Below are positions 9,519 through 19,200 of a DNA stretch of 38,387 nucleotides, piece after piece. Source of the stretch: an uncultured Flaviramulus sp. (GTDB taxonomy: Bacteria > Bacteroidota > Bacteroidia > Flavobacteriales > Flavobacteriaceae); NCBI GenBank assembly GCA_947487155.1, contig CANKVS010000040.1:1-38387 (forward strand), read 5' to 3'. The position numbers were made by a program, and so were the translations under genes. Each line of letters begins with the position of its first letter. Position 1 is the stretch's first letter. The notes under the pieces were generated by a model. The model was not told the origin of the DNA. It saw only the letters and a program-made list of their open reading frames with translations, and did no database searches.

Positions 9519-11404
9519 TTATTGCAATCTTCACAAAAAGTGTTTCTTAAATACTCATATTCCAACAACTGAAAAGTGACTCCTCCTTTTTCAATGGAAT
9601 TAAACAATTTGCAATAACGTGATTTATTCATATTAATAGCATTAAGCATAATTGTTCTGTAATTAGAATCATTAGTTGAATTGATATCAACTAATGTTAA
9701 ATTTAAATAATAAAACAATAAGTTTTCATCAATATCGATACTTTTAACTTTCTCATCTAAAAGTTTTACCGCCATATTTATATTAGCATAATACGTGAAA
9801 AATTGAGCTAAACTTAAATAGTCGTAATTAGACATTGGGAAATTTTTATAGTTAGCATTAATATAGTTAACCGACTTGTCCTTATTGTCATAATCTCTCT
9901 TTTTCATTAATTCTTCTGCCTTAATGATATGAAAATTAACCATCATTCTAGAAATAAGTGAATTATCAATCCCATAAGTCTTTAAAGCTTTTATTTGATT
10001 CTTCAACTTATTTTCATCAATCTCTTTCCATTTAAAATGCCATAATTTTAATTTAATAGCTACCAAATTATACTTTACCTCTGCATTTTTAGGGACTAAC
10101 TTTTCAAGCTCTATCAATTCATTATAAACAATAACTGCTTCCCTCACATTTAGCATATATCTATACGCTGAATTCTTATTGAATATTTTTGCGAATTTTA
10201 CTTGCTTAGGAATATTCATTTTTCTTAGAAACTCTGGAGATATTTCCTTTTTCTTCATTTTTTCGAAAATAGAATTCTGAATTTTATTAGCCTCATCTAA
10301 TTGTCCTTCTGAAATGGCAGTATTAAATTTCGAGAGTAGATCATTCGTTAGCATATTCGTATATTTATCTTTCTTCTCTAGTTCTAATTCCAAAACAGCT
10401 TTTCTATGCTTTTGCAAAATAGGCTCTAAAGCTTTTGAAAGTGACCCTTTAAGTTTAACTTTAGTTTCCTCTTTACTGAGACTTGTTAAATTCTCGTAAT
10501 TTGTTCCTTGAATATCATTTAAAAACTCCACCCAATTTTCAGATGATGAGACATATGTTTTTATAGTTGGTTTTTGAAATGCCTGTAGTGCTTTTACAAT
10601 ACTGTTAACACGTTGCTCTTGCAATTCAATGTTTCGTTCCAAACTTCCTTCAACTGATGAATAAGCTTTAATGTTTATCGTTTTTATATTAAAATCTGTT
10701 AGTCTTAATGAATCATAAATAGGTCTTATATCTTCTTGTGAATATTCTGCTTTATTTTTTTCAAAAGGAATTTTAAACTTTAAGGTTTTATTTCTAATAG
10801 TATAACCATCTTTTCCAGAAGGTTTAATCTCTTTAGGATTATAAGTTAAAGAGTCTAAATACATACCCATATCTAACAATTCCCATGGATAAGATTCTAA
10901 ATTATACACCCAATAGTAGTTACATAAATTTTTATTACTTAAAAACAAAATATTATATTCAAGTTTATCATTAATAAAGGCTTCAGGTATTCTACCAACA
11001 TGCACTTTATAAACGTTTTCTTCCATGGATTTTAATCCACTTTTTAGTTTTTGTGTATAAATAGGTTTGAGAAGTAGTCCTCTTATTTGGGTGTTATTTA
11101 TAGTTTCATATTCGCATTTGTACCTATCCCTTACAACAACGTCGACTGCTAAACCATCTCCTGGGTTTTTAAATAATAAATTAAACCACTTTTTATCATT
11201 CACTTGGAAATATAAGTTAGTTCCTTCTCGTTTAATTGAAAAATGAACTTCTTTAGGTTTTTTGCTAAATATTTGAATACATTGTTGACACTTTTGATTT
11301 CTATCGTTGTTGGGGAAAACAATATCAAAAGTGTTTTGTGAAAAAAGACTACTTGAATTTAATATTAAAAGAACGAACGTAATTAGTAAGTTTTTGGTTT
11401 TCAT
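9515..11404 (-). CDS. Exported OmpA-like-domain protein of unknown function
   Basis: I do not recognise a named family for the whole 629-residue protein. It starts with a signal peptide (about 1-22, ending SLFS-Q). A CxxC pair follows at 39-42 and a second CxxC (CEDC) lies at the very C-terminus, 624-627. Residues about 235-345 resemble the peptidoglycan-binding OmpA-like domain of Bacteroidota, with NIKAYSSVEG, an R-containing helix (LQEQRVNSIVKAL) and SSENWVEFLNDI. A mainly helical region follows (about 350-610) with lengths and spacing reminiscent of TPR repeats. No transmembrane segment or lipobox is seen, so a periplasmic location is likely. Its 3' end overlaps the convergent folate gene. 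lspA lies 78 bp upstream, so co-expression is possible. Confidence 0.75.
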   Translation of the reverse strand: MKTKNLLITFVLLILNSSSLFSQNTFDIVFPNNDRNQKCQQCIQIFSKKPKEVHFSIKREGTNLYFQVNDKKWFNLLFKNPGDGLAVDVVVRDRYKCEYETINNTQIRGLLLKPIYTQKLKSGLKSMEENVYKVHVGRIPEAFINDKLEYNILFLSNKNLCNYYWVYNLESYPWELLDMGMYLDSLTYNPKEIKPSGKDGYTIRNKTLKFKIPFEKNKAEYSQEDIRPIYDSLRLTDFNIKTINIKAYSSVEGSLERNIELQEQRVNSIVKALQAFQKPTIKTYVSSSENWVEFLNDIQGTNYENLTSLSKEETKVKLKGSLSKALEPILQKHRKAVLELELEKKDKYTNMLTNDLLSKFNTAISEGQLDEANKIQNSIFEKMKKKEISPEFLRKMNIPKQVKFAKIFNKNSAYRYMLNVREAVIVYNELIELEKLVPKNAEVKYNLVAIKLKLWHFKWKEIDENKLKNQIKALKTYGIDNSLISRMMVNFHIIKAEELMKKRDYDNKDKSVNYINANYKNFPMSNYDYLSLAQFFTYYANINMAVKLLDEKVKSIDIDENLLFYYLNLTLVDINSTNDSNYRTIMLNAINMNKSRYCKLFNSIEKGGVTFQLLEYEYLRNTFCEDCNN

Positions 11405-11482
11405 TAATCTAATAAATAAAACTTAAAGATAATGAATAGATTTAAAGTAGAAAATACTTACTAAACATGTTTAATCAAAAAG

Positions 11483-12103
11483 TTATTTCTTAGGAAACGC
11501 CCTCTTATTAAACACAATAAGCATAATAAATCCTGTACTAATAGCCATATCTGCTATATTAAATACTGGGTTAAAAAAGATAAAATGTTCACCACCATAA
11601 AAGGGTATCCAATTAGGTAAGTCGCCTTTCCATAGCGGGAAATATAGCATATCTACAACCTTACCATGTAGTAAATTGTCATAACCCCCTGTTTCAGGTA
11701 AAAATGAGGCGATTTGCCCAAAACTATCACTAAATAAAACCCCATAAAAAACAGAATCTATAATATTACCTAAAGCCCCAGCAAAAATTAGGGCAATAGC
11801 AAATATTAAAACTTTAGGGCTTTTCTTTTTTGCGGCATCATATAACCAATACCCAATACCCAAAATAGCAACAACTCTAAACAAAGTTAAAACTACTTTG
11901 GCTGTTCTGTCGTCAATAAACGACACAAAATCGCTAATTTTTGTGCCCCAAGCCATCCCATCATTTTCAATAAAATATATTTTAAACCACTCAAAAACTT
12001 GTACACTCTCCTGTAATGAAAAATGAGTTTTTATATATATTTTACTTATTTGGTCGATAAGTAAAATGAGTACTATAAGTAAAATGGATTTTTTTAGTGT
12101 CAT
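11483..12103 (-). CDS. lspA: Lipoprotein signal peptidase (signal peptidase II)
   Basis: This inner-membrane aspartyl protease removes signal peptides from diacylated prolipoproteins. From the preferred ATG at 12103 it is 206 residues, starting MTLKKSILLIVLILLIDQISK, which is a normal LspA N-terminus. An in-frame ATG at 12139 would add 12 atypical residues. Four membrane helices are visible. Conserved elements include ENDGMAWG, GALGNIIDSVFYG (first catalytic Asp) and FNIADMAISTG (second catalytic Asp). The protein is longer than the roughly 160-residue E. coli enzyme, with extra residues in the periplasmic loop, as is usual in Bacteroidota. It lies downstream of ileS and the DksA-like gene but is separated from them by a terminator. 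Several lipoproteins in this window would be its substrates. Confidence 0.95.
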   Translation of the reverse strand: MTLKKSILLIVLILLIDQISKIYIKTHFSLQESVQVFEWFKIYFIENDGMAWGTKISDFVSFIDDRTAKVVLTLFRVVAILGIGYWLYDAAKKKSPKVLIFAIALIFAGALGNIIDSVFYGVLFSDSFGQIASFLPETGGYDNLLHGKVVDMLYFPLWKGDLPNWIPFYGGEHFIFFNPVFNIADMAISTGFIMLIVFNKRAFPKK

Positions 12104-12166
12104 TATAAATTTTACAAAACAGTGGGTTTCTGCTTTCACAGAAAAGACAATTAGGTTTAAAATAAA

Positions 12167-12189
12167 AACGCCTCAAAAAATGAGACGTT
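12167..12189 (-). terminator. Rho-independent terminator after the ileS-dksA-like unit
   Basis: On the minus strand a 9-bp stem (AACGTCTCA/TGAGGCGTT, one G-T wobble) with a T5 loop is followed by TTTTTATT. It starts 22 nt past the stop of the DksA-like gene and lies before lspA. It would separate lspA from the upstream genes or allow only partial read-through. Confidence 0.82.
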
Positions 12190-12211
12190 CAATACTATAT
12201 TTAAAATATGC

Positions 12212-12589
12212 TTACTGCATGTTTTTGGCTTCAATACTTAAAGTTGCATGTGGCACTAACTTTAAACGTTCCTTACCAATAAGCTTTTTTGTTACACGAC
12301 AAATGCCGTATGTTTTATTCTCAATTCTAATTAAAGCGTTTTTTAAATCGCGAATAAATTTTTCTTGTCTAATAGCCAATTGCGAATTCGATTCTTTACT
12401 CATTACCGCACTACCTTCATCAAAAGCCTTAAATGTTGGCGATGTATCTTCAGTACCATTATTATGGTCGTTCATATACGCACTTTTAATAAGCTCTAAA
12501 TCGTGTTGTGCCTTTTCAATTTTTTCGATTATTAGCGTTTTAAATTCAGCTAAATCAGCATCAGAATATCTTACACTAGCTTCTTCCAT
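12212..12589 (-). CDS. DksA/TraR-family protein with degenerate zinc finger
   Basis: A 125-residue protein related to the RNA-polymerase-binding regulators DksA/TraR. The N-terminal half (about 10-85) is a helical coiled-coil, as in DksA. The C-terminal segment YGICRVTKKLIGKERLKLVP aligns with the family's zinc finger, but only the first of the four usual cysteines remains. The others are replaced by Thr, Ser and Ala, so zinc binding is unlikely. The ATG is 3 bp past the ileS stop, so the two are surely co-transcribed and possibly translationally coupled. A role in transcription control is inferred from the family only. The ileS-dksA-like-lspA order looks like a typical flavobacterial arrangement. 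Confidence 0.88.
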   Translation of the reverse strand: MEEASVRYSDADLAEFKTLIIEKIEKAQHDLELIKSAYMNDHNNGTEDTSPTFKAFDEGSAVMSKESNSQLAIRQEKFIRDLKNALIRIENKTYGICRVTKKLIGKERLKLVPHATLSIEAKNMQ

Positions 12590-12592
12590 GTT

Positions 12593-15500
12593 TTAATTTT
12601 TTAGTATAGACAATTTGGTATTTACATCATCAAAAGCAATTTCTATACCATTGTCTAATTGATCAATAATTTCAAGTTCTTCAGTTAGGGTTTCTGTTTT
12701 TATGTATGCCATATTTGCATCAACGGCATCTATAATAGTATCGTCTTTTTGAAGCTTGACATTTATTCTGTCAGTAACTTCAAAACCTGAATCCTTACGT
12801 AAATTTTGAATGCGATTTACCAATTCTCTGGCAATACCTTCTTTTCGTAACTCATCATTTATGGTAACATCCAAAGCTACCGTTAAAGCACCTTCGTTTG
12901 CAACCAACCAACCCTCAATATCTTGAGATGTAATCTCTACATCCTCAAGCCCTAAAGTAATATTTTTTCCATTAATGTCAACATCTAAAGCACCATTTTG
13001 TTCAATTTTTTTTATATCTTCAGAATTAAACTGCCTTATTGCATTGGCAATCAGTTTCATATCCTTACCAAAACGAGGTCCAAGTGACTTAAAATTAGGT
13101 TTTATCTGCTTCACCAAAATATCTGAAGCATCCTCTAAAAGTTCAACATCTTTTACATTAACTTCATGCTTTATTAAGTCTGAAACTGCTAATATTTCTT
13201 CCTTTTGCTGCATACTATCAACTGGAATCATTATTTTTTGAAGTGGTTGGCGCACTTTTATCTTTTCTTTTGCTCGTAATGACAATACTAAAGATGATAT
13301 GGTTTGAGCTGCTTCCATTTTTCGCTCTAAACTTTTATCGACAAATGAGGCATCAAAAACAGGGAAGTTTGATAAATGAACACTTTCAAAAGTTTCTTTT
13401 TTAGTTACCGAGTTTAAATCTAAATACAATCTGTCCATAAAGAAAGGTGCTATAGGAGCGCCTAACTTTGCAATGGTTTCCATACACGTATAAAGGGTTT
13501 GGTACGCCGAAATTTTATCTGTTTGATAATCGCCTTTCCAAAAACGTCTTCTGCTTAAACGCACAAACCAATTGCTTAAATAATCTTGTGTGAAATTAGA
13601 TATGGCTCTAGCCGCTTTTGTTGGTTCGTATTCGGCATAAAATGCATCTACTTTTTTAATCAATGTATGTAATTCTGATAAAATCCAACGATCAATTTCA
13701 GGGCGTTCCGCTAACGGAATATTGGCTTCTGCATAACTAAAATTATCTAGGTTAGTATATAAGGTAAAAAAGGAATACGTGTTATAAAGTGTTCCGAAGA
13801 ATTTACGTTTTACTTCTTCAATACCTTCTATATCGAACTTTAAATTATCCCATGGGTTGGCATTACTAATCATGTACCAGCGTGTAGCATCGGCGCCATA
13901 ATTTCCTAAAGTTTCAAACGGGTCTACAGCATTACCTAAACGCTTCGACATTTTTTGTCCGTTTTTATCTAAAACCAAACCATTGGACACGACATTTTTA
14001 TAAGCAACCGAATCAAAAACCATAGTTCCAATGGCGTGAAGCGTATAAAACCACCCGCGAGTTTGATCGACACCTTCAGCAATAAAATTGGCAGGAAATG
14101 CTCTTTTGTTAATCTGAACTTGTTTCATGTTCTCATCATGAGATTCCGAAACAAGTTCGGAATGACGAGAGCCATCAATGAGCTCTCTATTTTCAAATGG
14201 ATAATGCCATTGCGCATAGGGCATAGAGCCAGAATCGAACCACACATCTATTAAATCGCTTTCGCGGAACATGGGCTTACCCGAAGGCGATACTAATGTG
14301 ATGGCATCAACTATGTTTTTATGTAAATCGAGTTTCGCATAGTTGTCTTCGGAATTGTTTCCAACTTCAAAATCTTCAAAAATATCTTTATCTAAAACAC
14401 CTGCTGAAACTGCTTTTTGCATTTCAGCTTTTAATTCTTCAACAGAACCTATGCAAATTTCTTCTTTTCCGTCTTCGGTTCTCCAAATTGGCAAGGGAAT
14501 ACCCCAATAACGCGAACGCGATAAATTCCAATCGTTTGCATTAGCTAACCAATTTCCAAAACGCCCTTCGCCTGTGCTTTTAGGTTTCCAATTAATGGTG
14601 TTATTTAGCTCGTGCATTCTATCTTTAACATCGGTTACTTTAATGAACCAAGAATCTAAAGGATAGTATAAAATAGGTTTGTCTGTACGCCAACAGTTGG
14701 GGTAACTGTGTTTGTATTTTTCAACCTTAAAGGCTTTGTTTTCTTCTTTTAATTTAATGGCTAACTCAACATCTACAGAACGCTCTGGGGCTTCACCATC
14801 ATTGTAATATTCGTTCTTTACATATTTACCTGCATACTCACCCATTTCTGGACGGAACTTACCTTGTAAATCTACCAATGGTACTAAGTTATTATTCTCG
14901 TCTTTTACTAACATTGGTGGCACTTCTGGAATTGCTTGTTTGGCAACCAAAGCATCGTCGACACCAAAAGTTGGTGCGGTATGTACTATGCCTGTGCCGT
15001 CTTCGGTAGTAACAAAATCTCCTGAAATAACTCTAAATGCATTTTCTGGATTATCGTTAGGAAGTGCGTATGGAAACAACTGCTCGTATGTAATACCAAC
15101 TAAATTTTTTCCTTTAAATTCTTTAACAACATAAAAAGGAATTTTTTTATCGCCTGAATTATATGTTAATAATTCTGATTTTTCTTCAACCTGATTAAAT
15201 TTTCCTGCGAATTGTTTTGCAACTAATGGTTTTGCTAACACCACATTTATTGGTTCAAATGTATATTGATTATAGGTTTCTACCAACACATAATCAATTT
15301 TTGACCCTACGGTTAAGGCTGTATTACTTGGCAATGTCCAAGGTGTTGTTGTCCAAGCTAAAAAGTATATATCCCCTTCATTTTGAAGAAAGTCTGGAAG
15401 TGAATCTTTATTGGTTTTAAACTGCGCTACAACTGTTGTATCGGTTACATCTTGATAGGTTCCTGGTTGGTTTAATTCATGCGAACTTAAACCTGTTCCT

Positions 15501-16060
15501 GCTTTTGGTGAGTATGGCTGAATGGTATACCCTTTATACAACAAATTCTTGTTATAAATCTGCTTTAGTAACCACCAAACAGATTCCATATATTTTGGTT
15601 CGTAAGTAATATATGGGTCGTCCATATCTACCCAATAGCCCATTTTTTGAGTGAGGTCATTCCACACATCGGTATAGCGCATAACGGCTTTACGACAAGC
15701 GTCATTATAATCTTCAACCGAAATGGTTTTACCTATATCTTCTTTGGTTATTCCTAGTTCTTTTTCTACACCTAACTCAATAGGTAACCCATGCGTATCC
15801 CAACCAGCTTTACGCTTTACTTGGTAGCCTTTCATGGTTTTATATCGTGGAAAAATATCTTTAATAGCACGCGCTAAAACGTGGTGTACCCCTGGAAGCC
15901 CATTCGCAGATGGTGGCCCTTCATAAAACACATAGGGTTCGTTGCCTTCTCTTGTGGAAACACTTTTTTCAAAAATGTTGTTTTCTTGCCAATATTGTAG
16001 TATTTCGTTTGCTACGTTTGGCAAGTCAAGTCCTTTATATTCAGGAAATTTAGTGCTCAT
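12593..16060 (-). CDS. ileS: Isoleucyl-tRNA synthetase carrying an in-frame repeat insertion
   Basis: This class I aminoacyl-tRNA synthetase charges tRNA-Ile and edits valine. It is 1155 residues, the long form usual in Bacteroidota. The HIGH-equivalent lies in SANGLPGVHH (about 51-60). The CP1 editing domain spans roughly 190-430 (TTPWTLPSNTAL). DVWFDSGSMPYAQWH precedes the second catalytic half, and the KMSKS loop is KMSKR at 703-707. The anticodon-binding region follows. Residues 631-651, between YPFENRELIDG and KRAFPANFIAEG, look inserted: they are encoded by a palindromic repeat (14111-14167) and include RHSELVSES. The reading frame stays open, so the enzyme is probably functional. ATG start. 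The DksA-like gene follows after 3 bp. Confidence 0.97.
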   Translation of the reverse strand: MSTKFPEYKGLDLPNVANEILQYWQENNIFEKSVSTREGNEPYVFYEGPPSANGLPGVHHVLARAIKDIFPRYKTMKGYQVKRKAGWDTHGLPIELGVEKELGITKEDIGKTISVEDYNDACRKAVMRYTDVWNDLTQKMGYWVDMDDPYITYEPKYMESVWWLLKQIYNKNLLYKGYTIQPYSPKAGTGLSSHELNQPGTYQDVTDTTVVAQFKTNKDSLPDFLQNEGDIYFLAWTTTPWTLPSNTALTVGSKIDYVLVETYNQYTFEPINVVLAKPLVAKQFAGKFNQVEEKSELLTYNSGDKKIPFYVVKEFKGKNLVGITYEQLFPYALPNDNPENAFRVISGDFVTTEDGTGIVHTAPTFGVDDALVAKQAIPEVPPMLVKDENNNLVPLVDLQGKFRPEMGEYAGKYVKNEYYNDGEAPERSVDVELAIKLKEENKAFKVEKYKHSYPNCWRTDKPILYYPLDSWFIKVTDVKDRMHELNNTINWKPKSTGEGRFGNWLANANDWNLSRSRYWGIPLPIWRTEDGKEEICIGSVEELKAEMQKAVSAGVLDKDIFEDFEVGNNSEDNYAKLDLHKNIVDAITLVSPSGKPMFRESDLIDVWFDSGSMPYAQWHYPFENRELIDGSRHSELVSESHDENMKQVQINKRAFPANFIAEGVDQTRGWFYTLHAIGTMVFDSVAYKNVVSNGLVLDKNGQKMSKRLGNAVDPFETLGNYGADATRWYMISNANPWDNLKFDIEGIEEVKRKFFGTLYNTYSFFTLYTNLDNFSYAEANIPLAERPEIDRWILSELHTLIKKVDAFYAEYEPTKAARAISNFTQDYLSNWFVRLSRRRFWKGDYQTDKISAYQTLYTCMETIAKLGAPIAPFFMDRLYLDLNSVTKKETFESVHLSNFPVFDASFVDKSLERKMEAAQTISSLVLSLRAKEKIKVRQPLQKIMIPVDSMQQKEEILAVSDLIKHEVNVKDVELLEDASDILVKQIKPNFKSLGPRFGKDMKLIANAIRQFNSEDIKKIEQNGALDVDINGKNITLGLEDVEITSQDIEGWLVANEGALTVALDVTINDELRKEGIARELVNRIQNLRKDSGFEVTDRINVKLQKDDTIIDAVDANMAYIKTETLTEELEIIDQLDNGIEIAFDDVNTKLSILKN
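14111..14167. repeat. Palindromic repeat pair inside the ileS coding region
   Basis: Bases 14111-14163 form a near-complete palindrome centred on 14137. The centre is TCTCAT-C-ATGAGA, then there is a 4-bp mismatch bubble, then an 11-bp perfect arm (GAACTTGTTTC at 14116-14126, GAAACAAGTTC at 14148-14158), with further pairing outside. The right half also forms its own 8-bp hairpin (ATTCCGAA/TTCGGAAT, 14143-14163). Read on the minus strand, the right half runs CGTCATTCCGAA...TTCGGAATCTC, giving Arg-His-Ser-Glu-Leu-Val-Ser-Glu-Ser in ileS. The layout is two copies of one element facing each other, the left copy degenerate. Confidence 0.85.
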
Positions 16061-16123
16061 TTACTCTTAAATCTTATAAGTTCGCGAATTTAAGGAATTA
16101 TATTAATTTTTATTATAAAAAAA

Positions 16124-16145
16124 AGCCAAAACACATGTTTTGGCT
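16124..16145 (-). terminator. Rho-independent terminator after the T9SS cargo gene
   Basis: On the minus strand a perfect 10-bp stem (AGCCAAAACA/TGTTTTGGCT) with a 2-nt loop is followed by a run of nine T. It lies about 105 nt past the stop codon of the large T9SS protein and just upstream of ileS, insulating the two genes. Confidence 0.85.
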
Positions 16146-16249
16146 AATTAGTTTTTATTTAGATTCCTGTTTTATTCATTACTAACTAATTCATGAATTT
16201 TTTAATTTCACGGGAACAACAACGCTCTCTAATTAATTCTTTTTTTTAA

Positions 16250-19200
16250 TTAATTAAATATAATCTTTTTAGTAATTACTTGATTATCTTCTGTTCTTAT
16301 ACAAGCAATGTACGCACCTGTTGCCATATTAGATAATTGTAATCCGTTATTTAATGTTGCTTGCGACACATTTGTAAGTTCTAAAACGGTTTGCCCAGTC
16401 ATATTTACCACTGCTAATCGACTTACTGGAGAGTTCATCTTTTTTGCAAATAAGGTATTTGTTTTATTTTGATAATAGATAAAATTACTTTCTGTTTTTG
16501 TTTCTTCAACACTTAATGTTTTTTCTTCTGATTGAAATACTATTTCGAATCGTTCATTAAATTTACCTTGTTCTGAAGAAAAACTATAGGAGGTATCTTC
16601 TTTTAAATTGAAATATGTTCCTGTTATATTATCTCTTAAGTAAACGGCTTGACCATTATCAATATTCTCAGAATCAGACATTTTAATTTCAAATGTATTG
16701 CTTCCAGATGACTTAAAGTTTAGCGCTACTACTTTATCATCTGTAATGTCACTATACGCCTGAATATTCATGTTTTTCCCTTCAAAATTTAGGTTAATAT
16801 CGTTGTTGTTAGAATCTGTATATTCAGCATCATAGCCATAATCGAAACCATCTGTAGTCGTTTCGCTAAAACCTAAAAGTAATTCTCGTCTTGTGGCTGG
16901 TCCTGATATTGCATTTAACTCTAAACGTATCTTTTTAAATTCGACTATTTCATTAGTTTTTGCTGAATTGTTTTTGCTTTTTTCTTTTCCTCCGTCAGAT
17001 TTAAAAAATGTTGATCCGTTATTATAACTGCCATCTGCATCAGCTTCTTTTATAAATATACGCTGTGTGTTATTAAATTCTACATCCCCATCTGCAACAA
17101 TTTCTGTAATAAACCCTTGACCAACTGGAAGGGATCTTGATGGTATTAATGTACCATCTTGTGATCCATTATTTGCGCCTTCTAATCCAACAAACTGAAA
17201 TGCTCTAATAGACCCTAGTTTATTTACTTGCGCATAACCGCCTTCATATTCTCTAAGGATATGTGAATTTCCGCCCCATTGTTGCCATAAGTATAAATAA
17301 CCACCTATAACGCCAGCGTTATCATCTATAAACTTATGAATATCTATAGCCGATGGGTATGGATTTCCTAAAAGATATTCTGTTTTTGATACCGAAGGTA
17401 CTGATCCAGCGCCTCCTTTATCTGTCACATTTACTAGTATGGTGCCATTGTTTGGTTTTCCATCAAAAATATATTGCTGCTCTAAACCTGCATTTCCTGT
17501 TCCTTTTTGTGTGTATCCTACACCTGATGGAATAGCTGTACTTGAAGTTAATGCAGACCAATCCCAGTAGGTTAATCCATTTATATATGTGTACAACCAA
17601 TAGGCACTAATTTTTCCAGCCTCATCATAAGCAGATGTAAATGACAAATTAATTCCCATTTCATCTTTTATCATATCTAAAGTAAAGGCTGAATTATTAC
17701 TATTATTTACACTCGCATTATTATTGGTTAAAGCGGTAACTCCTTTTGCTCCAACGGGTGATGCCCAATAGTTATACCTGTACACGTTAGAAGTTCCTTC
17801 TTGTCGCCTTAAAACTGCACCTGTAGCAGATGTTACTAAATCGCTATATTCTGTTTGAATTAATTGAGAATCGCCTTCTAAATTAAGTGATCCATTTAAT
17901 TCTAAATACCAAGAGTTTTCTACTAAATTATCGCTGTTAACGGTTAGTGTTTGTCCTGAGTCGATAACTAATCCAATTGTTTTTAAGGTATGAGAAATTG
18001 AAACATCACTGGCTATTTTTACAATACACCAATCTTTATTATTTGCAATGTTTTCTACATCCCAAACATCGCCATGTAACCAAGTAGATTGTGCTGTCCA
18101 TGCACCGTTTGATGATGTTATAAAAGGCATAGGTGCTGTTTGGTCTTGAATGGTGGTGATGTAGTTTATATATAATTCTTTATCATAACTAGAATAATCT
18201 GATGTTCTACCCATAACAATATTAGTCATTGGGTAATAAGCTATTAAATTAGCCCACGGTACGTTGGCACTAGTTACTGTATCTTCTATATCTTTTGCTG
18301 CAATAACGCCTTTAACATTATTAGTTCCTGAGTTATTTTCAATTTCTTGATACACCATTTTATTTATTTGTTCGCTTGTTAAAGCGATATCAAATACACG
18401 TACCTCATCAATATCGCCTTTAAAATATTCTTTATTGCTTATATCGCTTGATAATCTTCCAATTTCGAAATTCCCATTAGAATCTTCTGTATTTTCAATT
18501 GCGGCACCAGTACTTCCAATATTTGCTGAATTTAACAAAGCACCATCAATATATATAGCTATTTCACCTGAAGCACTCGAATAAACACCTGTTATATGAT
18601 GCCATTCATCAAAATTAATGGCACTACAGTTTACCGAAGCTTCAGAATTCCCTGCAGTTTTTACCGTAAATTTAGGTGTATTTCCGTTTTCTAACCATAA
18701 TTTACACCCCGTATCTTCACCCGCTATAACCATGTTTGTAGAATTTCCTGAATCTGTTTTTACCCAAGCCATTATAGTCACATTATTTAAACCATCAATA
18801 AATGCCTCTCTAGATAAATAATCGTCTATTCCATCAAAATCTATAGATGCAATGGCTGGCGGGTTAATATCGAATAAATCTCTGTAATCTAAATCGCCTC
18901 CTATAGTGGCATCGCTATCTACATCTCCAAAAGAAGTTGTAAGATCTGCAACATCGCCTGTTGATACTTCATCATTAACATCTAAATATGCCATGACTGA
19001 ATCTAAGTTATCATGCAGTCCATCGTTATCTATATCAACACCATTAATTGTATTGGCTTGACCGTTTTCTTCTATATCTGGCGTACCGTCGTTATCTGTA
19101 TCGCTATCTAAATAGTCTTTTAAACTGTCTCCATCTGTATCTTCTAAATCATTTAAATCTGTACCTCCCATTGCCGTTTCATAAACATCATCAAGCCCAT

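Noticed and set aside
14036..14254. Plus-strand open frame over the ileS repeat
   Set aside because: Antisense to a continuous ileS frame with conserved residues on both sides; no start context or homology signal.
12593..16060. ileS as a pseudogene because of the insertion
   Set aside because: The frame is open across the repeat, the KMSKR and editing motifs are intact, and it heads an operon, so it is likely functional.
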